Below are positions 10,631-22,339 of a DNA stretch of 64,000 nucleotides, piece by piece. Within the stretch, counting starts at the first letter, position 1, and each line of letters starts with the position of its first letter. The stretch is from Hybos culiciformis (taxonomy: Eukaryota; Arthropoda; Insecta; Diptera; Hybotidae): positions 1 to 64,000 of the forward strand of contig CAXFZM010000265.1 in assembly GCA_964007475.1 (NCBI GenBank), read 5' to 3'. The position numbers were made by a program, and so were the translations under genes. The notes beneath the pieces are model-generated. The model made no database searches, was not told the DNA's origin, and saw only the letters and a list, made by a program, of their open reading frames with translations.

Positions 10631-13600
10631 TAATTTTTATGTAAATCGGTTTTCTAGATCCGGAGAAATAAACGATAAGGTGAGCAAACCCCCTAACTTT
10701 AACACATAAAATGTTGACTTTGGGCTGGTTTTTTGTTCATTACTCCGGCTCCAGACTTCGGCGGACCTCTGTTTTTGGCTTAAATTAAAGGTCTAGAAAT
10801 TACGCTTCTTTCTGTGCAATTTTTATGAAAATCGGTTTTCTAGATCCGGAGAAGTAAACGATAAGGTGAGCAAACCCCCTAACTTAACACATAAAATGTT
10901 GACTTTGGGCTGGTTTTTTGTTCATTACTCCGGTTCTAGACCTCGGAGAACCTCCGTTTTTGGCTTAAATTAAAGGTCTAAAAATTACGCTTCTTTCTGT
11001 GCAATTTTTATGTAAATCGGTTTTCTAGATCCGGAGAAATAAACGATAAGGTGAGCAAACCCCCTAACTTTAACACATAAAATGTTGACTTTGGGCTGGT
11101 TTTTTGTTCATTACTCGGGCTCCAGACCTCGGAGAACCTCCGTTTTTGGCTTAAATTAAAGGTCTAGAAATTACGCTTCTTTCTGTGCAATTTTTATGAA
11201 AATCGGTTTTCTAGATCCGGAGAAATAAACGATAAGGTGAGCAAACCCCCTAACTTTAACACAAAAAATGTTGACTTTGGGCTGGTTTTTTGTTCATTAC
11301 TCCGGCTCCAGACTTCGGCGGACCTCCGTCTTTGGCTTAAATTAAAGGTCTAGAAATTACGCTTCTTTCTGTGCAATTTTTATGAAAATCGGTTTTCTAG
11401 ATCCGGAGAAGTAAACGATAAGGTGAGCAAACCCCTTAACTTTAACACATAAAATGTTGACTTTGGGCTGGTTTTTTGTTCATTACTCCGGCTCTAGACC
11501 TCGGAAAACCTCCGTTTTTGGCTTAAATTAAAGGTCTAGAAATTACGCTTCTTTCTGTGCAATTTTTATGTAAATCGGTTTTCTAGATCCGGAGAAATAA
11601 ACGATAAGGTGAGCAAACCCCCTAACTTTAACACATAAAATGTTGACTTTGGGCTGGTTTTTTGTTCATTACTCGGGCTCCAGACCTCGGAGAACCTCCG
11701 TTTTTGGCTTAAATTAAAGGTCTAGAAATTACGCTTCTTTCTGTGCAATTTTTATGAAAATCGGTTTTCTAGATCCGGAGAAATAAACGATAAGGTGAGC
11801 AAACCCCCTAACTTTAACACATAAAATGTTGACTCTGGGCTGGTTTTTTGTTCATTACTCCGGCTCCAGACCTCGGAGAACCTCCATTTTTTGCTTAAAT
11901 TAAAGGTCTAGAAATTACGCTTCTTTCTGTGCAACTTTTATGTAAATCGGTTTTCTAGATCCGGAGAAATAAACGATAAGGTGAGCAAACCCCCTAACTT
12001 TAACACATAAAATGTTGACTTTGGGCTGGTTTTTTGTTCATTACTCGGGCTCCAGACCTCGGAGAACCTCCGTTTTTGGCTTAAATTAAAGGTCTAGAAA
12101 TTACGCTTCTTTCTGTGCAATTTTTATGAAAATCGGTTTTCTAGATCCGGAGAAATAAACGATAAGGTGAGCAAACCCCCTAACTTTAACACTTAAAATG
12201 TTGACTTTGGGCTGGTTTTTTGTTCATTACTCCGGCTCCAGACTTCGGCGGACCTCCGTCTTTGGCTTAAATTAAAGGTCTAGAAATTACGCTTCTTTAT
12301 GTGCAATTTTTATGAAAATTGGTTTTCTAGATCCGGAGAAGTAAACGATAAGGTGAGCAAACCCCTTAACTTTAACACATAAAATGTTGACTTTGGGCTG
12401 GTTTTTTGTTCATTACTCCGGCTCTAGACCTCGGAGAACCTCCGTTTTTGGCTTAAATTAAAGGTCTAGAAATTACGCTTCTTTCTGTGCAATTTTTATG
12501 AAAATCGGTTTTCTAGATCCGGAGAAATAAACGATAAGGTGAGCAAACTCCCTAACTTTAACACATAAAATGTTGACTTTGGGCTGGTTTTTTGTTCATT
12601 ACTCCGGCTCCAGACCTCGGAGAACCTCCGTTTTTGGCTTAAATTAAAGGTCTAGAAATTACGCTTCTTTCTGTGCAATTTTTATGAAAATCGGTTTTCT
12701 AGATCCGGAGAAATAAACGATAAGGTGAGCAAACCCCCTAACTTTAACACATAAAATGTTGACTTTGGGCTGGGTTTTTGTTCATTACTCCGGCTCCAGA
12801 CTTCGGCGGACCTCCGTTTTTGGCTTAAATTAAAGGTCTAGAAATTACGCTTCTTTCTGTGCAATTTTTATGAAAATCGGTTTTCTAGATCCGGAGAAAT
12901 AAACGATAAGGTGAGCAAACCCCTTAACTTTAACACTTAAAATGTTGACTTTGGGCTGGTTTTTTGTTCATTACTCCGGCTCCAGACCTCGGAGAACTTC
13001 CGTTTTTGGCTTAAATTAAAGGTCTAGAAATTACGCTTCTTTCTGTGCAATTTTTATGAAAATCGGTTTTCTAGATCCGGAGAAATAAACGATAAGGTGA
13101 GCAAACCCCTTAACTTTAACACATAAAATGTTGACTTTGGGCTGGTTTTTTGTTCATTACTCCGGCTCCAGACCTCGGAAAACTTCCGTTTTTGGCTTAA
13201 ATTAAAGGTCTAGAAATTACGCTTCTTTCTGTGCAATTTTTATGAAAATCGGTTTTCTAGATCCGGAGAAATAAACGATAAGGTGAGCAAACCCCCTAAC
13301 TTTAACACCTAAAATGTTGACTTTGGGCTGGTTTTTTGTTCATTACTCCGGCTCCAGACTTCGGCGGACCTCCGTTTTTGGCTTAAATTAAAGGTCTAGA
13401 AATTACGCTTCTTTCTGTGCAATGTTTATGAAAATCGGTTTTCTAGATCCGGAGAAATAAACGATAAGGTGAGCAAACCCCATAACTTTAACACATAAAA
13501 TGTTGACTTTGGGCTGGTTTTTTGTTCATTACTCCGGCTCCAGACTTCGGCGGACCTCCGTCTTTGGCTTAAATTAAAGGTCTAGAAATTACGCTTCTTT

Positions 13601-14830
13601 CTGTGCAATTTTTATGAAAATTGGTTTTCTAGATCCGGAGAAGTAAACGATAAGGTGAGCAAACCCCTTAACTTTAACACATAAAATGTTGACTTTGGGC
13701 TGGTTTTTTGTTCATTACTCCGGCTCTAGACCTCGAAGAACCTCCGTTTTTGGCTTAAATTAAAGGTCTAGAAATTACGCTTCTTTCTGTGCAATTTTTA
13801 TGAAAATCGGTTTTCTAGATCCGGAGAAATAAACGATAAGGTGAGCAAACTCCCTAACTTTAACACATAAAATGTTGACTTTGGGCTGGTTTTTTGTTCA
13901 TTACTCCGGCTCCAGACCTCGGAGAACCTCCGTTTTTGGCTTAAATTAAAGGTCTAGAAATAACGCTTCTTTCTGTGCAATTTTTATGAAAATCGGTTTT
14001 CTAGATCCGGAGAAATAAACGATAAGGTGAGCAAACCCCCTAACTTTAACACATAAAATGTTGACTTTGGGCTGGGTTTTTGTTCATTACTCCGGCTCCA
14101 GACTTCGGCGGACCTCCGTTTTTGGCTTAAATTAAAGGTCTAGAAATTACGCTTCTTTCTGTGCAATTTTTATGAAAATCGGTTTTCTAGATCCGGAGAA
14201 ATAAACGATAAGGTGAGCAAACCCCTTAACTTTAACACATAAAATGTTGACTTTGGGCTGGTTTTCTGTTCATTACTCCGGCTCCAGACCTCGGAGAACT
14301 TCCGTTTTTGGCTTAAATTAAAGGTCTAGAAATTACGCTTCTTTCTGTGCAATTTTTATGAAAATCGGTTTTCTAGATCCGGAGAAATAAACGATAAGGT
14401 GAGCAAACCCCCTAACTTTAACACATAAAATGTTGACTTTGGGCTGGTTTTTTGTTCATTACTCCGGCTCCAGACTTCGGCGGACCTCCGTTTTTGGCTT
14501 AAATTAAAGGTCTAGAAATTACGCTTCTTTCTGTGCAATTTTTATGAAAATCGGTTTTCTAGATCCGGAGAAATAAACGATAAGGTGAGCAAACCCCCTA
14601 ACTTTAACACATAAAATGTTGACTTTGGGCTGGGTTTTTGTTCATTACTCCGGCTCCAGACTTCGGCGGACCTCCGTTTTTGTCTTAAATTAAAGGTCTA
14701 GAAATTACGCTTCTTTCTGTGCAATTTTTATGAAAATCGGTTTTCTAGATCCGGAGAAATAAACGATAAGGTGAGCAAACCCCCTAACTTTAACACATAA
14801 AATGTTGACTTTGGGCTGGGTTTTTGTTCA
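10631..14830. repeat. Second 3.9-kb HOR copy with a three-monomer loss, then a divergent tail
   Basis: Colinear with the copy at 6726 at an offset of 3905 bp (gactctggg at 11835 against 7930; the second cacttaaaatg at ~12932 against ~9027). After gaacttcc near 13010 it skips three monomers, including those carrying ggttctctag and ctgcgtttttg, and resumes at the ccccttaac/aaaactt monomer, so the offset drops to about 3340 bp. From about 13620 the path changes: the ctttag monomer is replaced by an aagtaaac monomer with cctcgaagaacc (13735), then actccc, gaaataacg (~13960) and tttttgtctt (~14684). This altered path reappears at 24.0-25.1 kb and 29.9-31.0 kb. Confidence 0.75.
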
Positions 14831-17800
14831 TTACTCCGGCTCCAGACTTCGGCGGACCTCCGTTTTTGGCTTAAATTAAAGTTCTAGAAGTTACGCTTCT
14901 TTCTGTGCAATTTTTATGAAAATCGGTTTTCTAGATCCGGAGAAATAAACGATAAGGTGAGCAAACCCCTTAACTTTAACACATAAAATGTTGACTTTGG
15001 GCTGGTTTTTTGTTCATTACTCCGGCTCCAGACCTCGGAAAACTTCCGTTTTTGGCTTAAATTAAAGGTCTAGAAATTACGCTTCTTTCTGTGCAATTTT
15101 TATGAAAATCGGTTTTCTAGATCCGGAGAAATAAACGATAAGGTGAGCAAACCCCCTAACTTTAACACATAAAATGTTGACTTTGGGCTGGTTTTTTGTT
15201 CATTACTCCGGCTCCAGACTTCGGCGGACCTCCGTTTTTGGCTTAAATTAAAGGTCTAGAAATTACGCTTCTTTCTGTGCAATGTTTATGAAAATCGGTT
15301 TTCTAGATCCGGAGAAATAAACGATAAGGTGAGCAAACCCCCTAACTTTAACACATAAAATGTTGACTTTGGGCTGGTTTTTTGTTCATTACTCGGGCTC
15401 CAGACCTCGGAGAACCTCCGTTTTTGGCTTAAATTAAAGGTCTAGAAATTACGCTTCTTTCTGTGCAATTTTTATGTAAATCGGTTTTCTAGATCCGGAG
15501 AAATAAACGATAAGGTGAGCAAACCCCCTAACTTTAACACATAAAATGTTGACTTTGGGCTGGTTTTTTGTTCATTACTCCGGCTCCAGACCTCGGAGAA
15601 CCTCCATTTTTGGCTTAAATTAAAGGTCTAGAAATTACGCTTCTTTCTGTGCAATTTTTATGTAAATCGGTTTTTTAGATCCGGAGAAATAAACGATAAG
15701 GTGAGCAAACCCCCTAACTTTAACACTTAAAATGTTGACTTTGGGCTGGTTTTTTGTTCATTACTCCGGCTCCAGACTTCGGCGGACCTCCGTCTTTGGC
15801 TTAAATTAAAGGTCTAGAAATTACGCTTCTTTATGTGCAATTTTTATGAAAATTGGTTTTCTAGATCCGGAGAAGTAAACGATAAGGTGAGCAAACCCCT
15901 TAACTTTAACACATAAAATGTTGACTTTGGGCTGGTTTTTTGTTCATTACTCCGGCTCTAGACCTCGGAGAACCTCCGTTTTTGGCTTAAATTAAAGGTC
16001 TAGAAATTACGCTTCTTTCTGTGCAATTTTTATGAAAATCGGTTTTCTAGATCCGGAGAAATAAACGATAAGGTGAGCAAACCCCCTAACTTTAACACAT
16101 AAAATGTTGACTTTGGGCTGGTTTTTTGTTCATTACTCCGGCTCCAGACCTCGGAAAACTTCCGTTTTTGGCTTAAATTAAAGGTCTAGAAATTACGCTT
16201 CTTTCTGTGCAATTTTTATGAAAATCGGTTTCCTAGATCCGGAGAAATAAACGATAAGGTGAGCAAACCCCCTAACTTTAACACATAAAATGTTGACTTT
16301 GGGCTGGTTTTTTGTTCATTACTCCGGCTCCAGACTTCGGCGGACCTCCGTTTTTGGCTTAAATTAAAGGTCTAGAAATTACGCTTCTTTCTGTGCAATG
16401 TTTATGAAAATCGGTTTTCTAGATCCGGAGAAATAAACGATAAGGTGAGCAAACCCCCTAACTTTAACACATAAAATGTTGACTTTGGGCTGGTTTTTTG
16501 TTCATTACTCGGGCTCCAGACCTCGGAGAACCTCCGTTTTTGGCTTAAATTAAAGGTCTAGAAATTACGCTTCTTTCTGTGCAATTTTTATGTAAATCGG
16601 TTTTCTAGATCCGGAGAAATAAACGATAAGGTGAGCAAACCCCCTAACTTTAACACATAAAATGTTGACTTTGGGCTGGTTTTTTGTTCATTACTCCGGC
16701 TCCAGACCTCGGAGAACCTCCATTTTTGGCTTAAATTAAAGGTCTAGAAATTACGCTTCTTTCTGTGCAATTTTTATGTAAATCGGTTTTTTAGATCCGG
16801 AGAAATAAACGATAAGGTGAGCAAACCCCCTAACTTTAACACTTAAAATGTTGACTTTGGGCTGGTTTTTTGTTCATTACTCCGGCTCCAGACTTCGGCG
16901 GACCTCCGTCTTTGGCTTAAATTAAAGGTCTAGAAATTACGCTTCTTTATGTGCAATTTTTATGAAAATTGGTTTTCTAGATCCGGAGAAGTAAACGATA
17001 AGGTGAGCAAACCCCTTAACTTTAACACATAAAATGTTGACTTTGGGCTGGTTTTTTGTTCATTACTCCGGCTCTAGACCTCTTAAATTAAAGGTCTAGA
17101 AATTACGCTTCTTTCTGTGCAATTTTTATGAAAATCGGTTTTCTAGATCCGGAGAAATAAACGATAAGGTGAGCAAACCCCCTAACTTTAACACATAAAA
17201 TGTTGACTTTGGGCTGGTTTTTTGTTCATTACTCCGGCTCCAGACCTCGGAAAACTTCCGTTTTTGGCTTAAATTAAAGGTCTAGAAATTACGCTTCTTT
17301 CTGTGCAATTTTTATGAAAATCGGTTTCCTAGATCCGGAGAAATAAACGATAAGGTGAGCAAACCCCCTAACTTTAACACATAAAATGTTGACTTTGGGC
17401 TGGTTTTTTGTTCATTACTCCGGCTCCAGACTTCGGCGGACCTCCGTTTTTGGCTTAAATTAAAGGTCTAGAAATTACGCTTCTTTCTGTGCAATGTTTA
17501 TGAAAATCGGTTTTCTAGATCCGGAGAAATAAACGATAAGGTGAGCAAACCCCCTAACTTTAACACATAAAATGTTGACTTTGGGCTGGTTTTTTGTTCA
17601 TTACTCGGGCTCCAGACCTCGGAGAACCTCCGTTTTTGGCTTAAATTAAAGGTCTAGAAATTACGCTTCTTTCTGTGCAATTTTTATGTAAATCGGTTTT
17701 CTAGATCCGGAGAAATAAACGATAAGGTGAGCAAACCCCCTAACTTTAACACATAAAATGTTGACTTTGGGCTGGTTTTTTGTTCATTACTCGGGCTCCA

Positions 17801-18100
17801 GACCTCGGAGAACCTCCGTTTTTGGCTTAAATTAAAGGTCTAGAAATTACGCTTCTTTCTGTGCAATTTTTATGAAAATCGGTTTTCTAGATCCGGAGAA
17901 ATAAACGATAAGGTGAGCAAACCCCCTAACTTTAACACTTAAAATGTTGACTTTGGGCTGGTTTTTTGTTCATTACTCCGGCTCCAGACTTCGGCGGACC
18001 TCCGTCTTTGGCTTAAATTAAAGGTCTAGAAATTACGCTTCTTTATGTGCAATTTTTATGAAAATTGGTTTTCTAGATCCGGAGAAGTAAACGATAAGGT
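14830..18100. repeat. 4.07-kb-offset duplication, left copy, carrying a six-monomer HOR
   Basis: Opens with a monomer marked aagttctagaagttacg (a at 14879), which recurs at 18951, an offset of 4072 bp. It then contains tandem copies of a six-monomer unit of 1116 bp, marked by caatgttt at 15281, 16397 and 17493. The order within the six is caatgttt; tcgggctcc; ccattttt with a following ttttttagatcc; cacttaaaatg with gtctttgg; ttatgtgc/aaattgg/aagtaaac with ctctagacc; aaaacttcc. The second interval is 1096 bp because of a 20-bp deletion at 17082/17083. The third copy is altered, with a second tcgggctcc monomer replacing the ccattttt one. Confidence 0.8.
17071..17100. other. 20-bp deletion at a monomer boundary
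   Basis: The sequence reads gctctagacctc directly followed by ttaaattaaagg. Relative to the neighbouring six-monomer copies, 20 bases from ggagaacc to ttggc are missing between 17082 and 17083. This removes the cggag/ctccg dyad and the ccgttttt start of one monomer. I see it only once in the window; the corresponding point in the 19-22 kb copy is intact, so the deletion came after that duplication or was lost there. Confidence 0.85.
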
Positions 18101-18900
18101 GAGCAAACCCCCTAACTTTAACACATAAAATGTTGACTTTGGGCTGGGTTTTTGTTCATTACTCCGGCTCCAGACTTCGGCGGACCTCCGTTTTTGGCTT
18201 AAATTAAAGGTCTAGAAATTACGCTTCTTTCTGTGCAATTTTTATGAAAATCGGTTTTCTAGATCCGGAGAAATAAACGATAAGGTGAGCAAACCCCTTA
18301 ACTTTAACACATAAAATGTTGACTTTGGGCTGGTTTTTTGTTCATTACTCCGGCTCCAGACCTCGGAAAACTTCCGTTTTTGGCTTAAATTAAAGGTCTA
18401 GAAATTACGCTTCTTTCTGTGCAATTTTTATGAAAATCGGTTTTCTAGATCCGGAGAAATAAACGATAAGGTGAGCAAACCCCCTAACTTTAACACCTAA
18501 AATGTTGACTTTGGGCTGGTTTTTTGTTCATTACTCCGGCTCCAGACTTCGGCGGACCTCCGTTTTTGGCTTAAATTAAAGGTCTAGAAATTACGCTTCT
18601 TTCTGTGCAATGTTTATGAAAATCGGTTTTCTAGATCCGGAGAAATAAACGATAAGGTGAGCAAACCCCTTAACTTTAACACTTAAAATGTTGACTTTGG
18701 GCTGGTTTTTTGTTCATTACTCCGGCTCCAGACCTCGGAGAACTTCCGTTTTTGGCTTAAATTAAAGGTCTAGAAATTACGCTTCTTTCTGTGCAATTTT
18801 TATGAAAATCGGTTTTCTAGATCCGGAGAAATAAACGATAAGGTGAGCAAACCCCCTAACTTTAACACATAAAATGTTGACTTTGGGCTGGGTTTTTGTT
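18100..18900. repeat. Bridge of four monomers between the two 4.07-kb-offset copies
   Basis: Contains a gctgggtttttg monomer with cttcggcgg, a ccccttaac/aaaactt monomer, a cacctaaaatg monomer (~18496), a caatgttt monomer (a at 18609) and a cacttaaaatg/gaacttcc monomer. This order is the one seen at about 9.6-10.1 kb joined to one seen near 9.0 kb, so it is a splice of two parts of the left-hand 3.9-kb HOR in a new order. No foreign sequence is present at the joins. Confidence 0.6.
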
Positions 18901-21900
18901 CATTACTCCGGCTCCAGACTTCGGCGGACCTCCGTTTTTGGCTTAAATTAAAGTTCTAGAAGTTACGCTTCTTTCTGTGCAATTTTTATGAAAATCGGTT
19001 TTCTAGATCCGGAGAAATAAACGATAAGGTGAGCAAACCCCTTAACTTTAACACATAAAATGTTGACTTTGGGCTGGTTTTTTGTTCATTACTCCGGCTC
19101 CAGACCTCGGAAAACTTCCGTTTTTGGCTTAAATTAAAGGTCTAGAAATTACGCTTCTTTCTGTGCAATTTTTATGAAAATCGGTTTTCTAGATCCGGAG
19201 AAATAAACGATAAGGTGAGCAAACCCCCTAACTTTAACACATAAAATGTTGACTTTGGGCTGGTTTTTTGTTCATTACTCCGGCTCCAGACTTCGGCGGA
19301 CCTCCGTTTTTGGCTTAAATTAAAGGTCTAGAAATTACGCTTCTTTCTGTGCAATGTTTATGAAAATCGGTTTTCTAGATCCGGAGAAATAAACGATAAG
19401 GTGAGCAAACCCCCTAACTTTAACACATAAAATGTTGACTTTGGGCTGGTTTTTTGTTCATTACTCGGGCTCCAGACCTCGGAGAACCTCCGTTTTTGGC
19501 TTAAATTAAAGGTCTAGAAATTACGCTTCTTTCTGTGCAATTTTTATGTAAATCGGTTTTCTAGATCCGGAGAAATAAACGATAAGGTGAGCAAACCCCC
19601 TAACTTTAACACATAAAATGTTGACTTTGGGCTGGTTTTTTGTTCATTACTCCGGCTCCAGACCTCGGAGAACCTCCATTTTTGGCTTAAATTAAAGGTC
19701 TAGAAATTACGCTTCTTTCTGTGCAATTTTTATGTAAATCGGTTTTTTAGATCCGGAGAAATAAACGATAAGGTGAGCAAACCCCCTAACTTTAACACTT
19801 AAAATGTTGACTTTGGGCTGGTTTTTTGTTCATTACTCCGGCTCCAGACTTCGGCGGACCTCCGTCTTTGGCTTATATTAAAGGTCTAGAAATTACGCTT
19901 CTTTATGTGCAATTTTTATGAAAATTGGTTTTCTAGATCCGGAGAAGTAAACGATAAGGTGAGCAAACCCCTTAACTTTAACACATAAAATGTTGACTTT
20001 GGGCTGGTTTTTTGTTCATTACTCCGGCTCTAGACCTCGGAGAACCTCCGTTTTTGGCTTAAATTAAAGGTCTAGAAATTACGCTTCTTTCTGTGCAATT
20101 TTTATGAAAATCGGTTTTCTAGATCCGGAGAAATAAACGATAAGGTGAGCAAACCCCCTAACTTTAACACATAAAATGTTGACTTTGGGCTGGTTTTTTG
20201 TTCATTACTCCGGCTCCAGACCTCGGAAAACTTCCGTTTTTGGCTTAAATTAAAGGTCTAGAAATTACGCTTCTTTCTGTGCAATTTTTATGAAAATCGG
20301 TTTCCTAGATCCGGAGAAATAAACGATAAGGTGAGCAAACCCCCTAACTTTAACACATAAAATGTTGACTTTGGGGTGGTTTCTTGTTCATTACTCCGGC
20401 TCCAGACTTCGGCGGACCTCCGTTTTTGGCTTAAATTAAAGGTCTAGAAATTACGCTTCTTTCTGTGCAATGTTTATGAAAATCGGTTTTCTAGATCCGG
20501 AGAAATAAACGATAAGGTGAGCAAACCCCCTAACTTTAACACATAAAATGTTGACTTTGGGCTGGTTTTTTGTTCATTACTCGGGCTCCAGACCTCGGAG
20601 AACCTCCGTTTTTGGCTTAAATTAAAGGTCTAGAAATTACGCTTCTTTCTGTGCAATTTTTATGTAAATCGGTTTTCTAGATCCGGAGAAATAAACGATA
20701 AGGTGAGCAAACCCCCTAACTTTAACACATAAAATGTTGACTTTGGGCTGGTTTTTTGTTCATTACTCCGGCTCCAGACCTCGGAGAACCTCCATTTTTG
20801 GCTTAAATTAAAGGTCTAGAAATTACGCTTCTTTCTGTGCAATTTTTATGTAAATCGGTTTTTTAGATCCGGAGAAATAAACGATAAGGTGAGCAAACCC
20901 CCTAACTTTAACACTTAAAATGTTGACTTTGGGCTGGTTTTTTGTTCATTACTCCGGCTCCAGACTTCGGCGGACCTCCGTCTTTGGCTTAAATTAAAGG
21001 TCTAGAAATTACGCTTCTTTATGTGCAATTTTTATGAAAATTGGTTTTCTAGATCCGGAGAAGTAAACGATAAGGTGAGCAAACCCCTTAACTTTAACAC
21101 ATAAAATGTTGACTTTGGGCTGGTTTTTTGTTCATTACTCCGGCTCTAGACCTCGGAGAACCTCCGTTTTTGGCTTAAATTAAAGGTCTAGAAATTACGC
21201 TTCTTTCTGTGCAATTTTTATGAAAATCGGTTTTCTAGATCCGGAGAAATAAACGATAAGGTGAGCAAACCCCCTAACTTTAACACATAAAATGTTGACT
21301 TTGGGCTGGTTTTTTGTTCATTACTCCGGCTCCAGACCTCGGAAAACTTCCGTTTTTGGCTTAAATTAAAGGTCTAGAAATTACGCTTCTTTCTGTGCAA
21401 TTTTTATGAAAATCGGTTTCCTAGATCCGGAGAAATAAACGATAAGGTGAGCAAACCCCCTAACTTTAACACATAAAATGTTGACTTTGGGCTGGTTTTT
21501 TGTTCATTACTCCGGCTCCAGACTTCGGCGGACCTCCGTTTTTGGCTTAAATTAAAGGTCTAGAAATTACGCTTCTTTCTGTGCAATGTTTATGAAAATC
21601 GGTTTTCTAGATCCGGAGAAATAAACGATAAGGTGAGCAAACCCCCTAACTTTAACACATAAAATGTTGACTTTGGGCTGGTTTTTTGTTCATTACTCGG
21701 GCTCCAGACCTCGGAGAACCTCCGTTTTTGGCTTAAATTAAAGGTCTAGAAATTACGCTTCTTTCTGTGCAATTTTTATGTAAATCGGTTTTCTAGATCC
21801 GGAGAAATAAACGATAAGGTGAGCAAACCCCCTAACTTTAACACATAAAATGTTGACTTTGGGCTGGTTTTTTGTTCATTACTCGGGCTCCAGACCTCGG

Positions 21901-22200
21901 AGAACCTCCGTTTTTGGCTTAAATTAAAGGTCTAGAAATTACGCTTCTTTCTGTGCAATTTTTATGAAAATCGGTTTTCTAGATCCGGAGAAATAAACGA
22001 TAAGGTGAGCAAACCCCCTAACTTTAACACTTAAAATGTTGACTTTGGGCTGGTTTTTTGTTCATTACTCCGGCTCCAGACTTCGGCGGACCTCCGTCTT
22101 TGGCTTAAATTAAAGGTCTAGAAATAACGCTTCTTTATGTGCAATTTTTATGAAAATTGGTTTTCTAGATCCGGAGAAGTAAACGATAAGGTGAGCAAAC
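18900..22200. repeat. 4.07-kb-offset duplication, right copy
   Basis: Colinear with 14.83-18.1 kb: aagttctagaagttacg at 18951 against 14879, and caatgttt at 19353, 20469 and 21585 against 15281, 16397 and 17493. The last offset is 4092 because the left copy carries the 20-bp deletion. The 1116-bp six-monomer period is intact here. Private changes are few, for example gcttatatt near 19871, ggggtggtttcttg near 20373 and gaaataacg near 22125. Divergence from the left copy begins near 22180, where this copy has ccccttaac and ctctagacc while the left copy has ccccctaac and gctgggtttttg. Confidence 0.8.
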
Positions 22201-22339
22201 CCCTTAACTTTAACACATAAAATGTTGACTTTGGGCTGGTTTTTTGTTCATTACTCCGGCTCTAGACCTCGGAGAACCTCCGTTTTTGGCTTAAATTAAA
22301 GGTCTAGAAATTACGCTTCTTTCTGTGCAATTTTTATGA

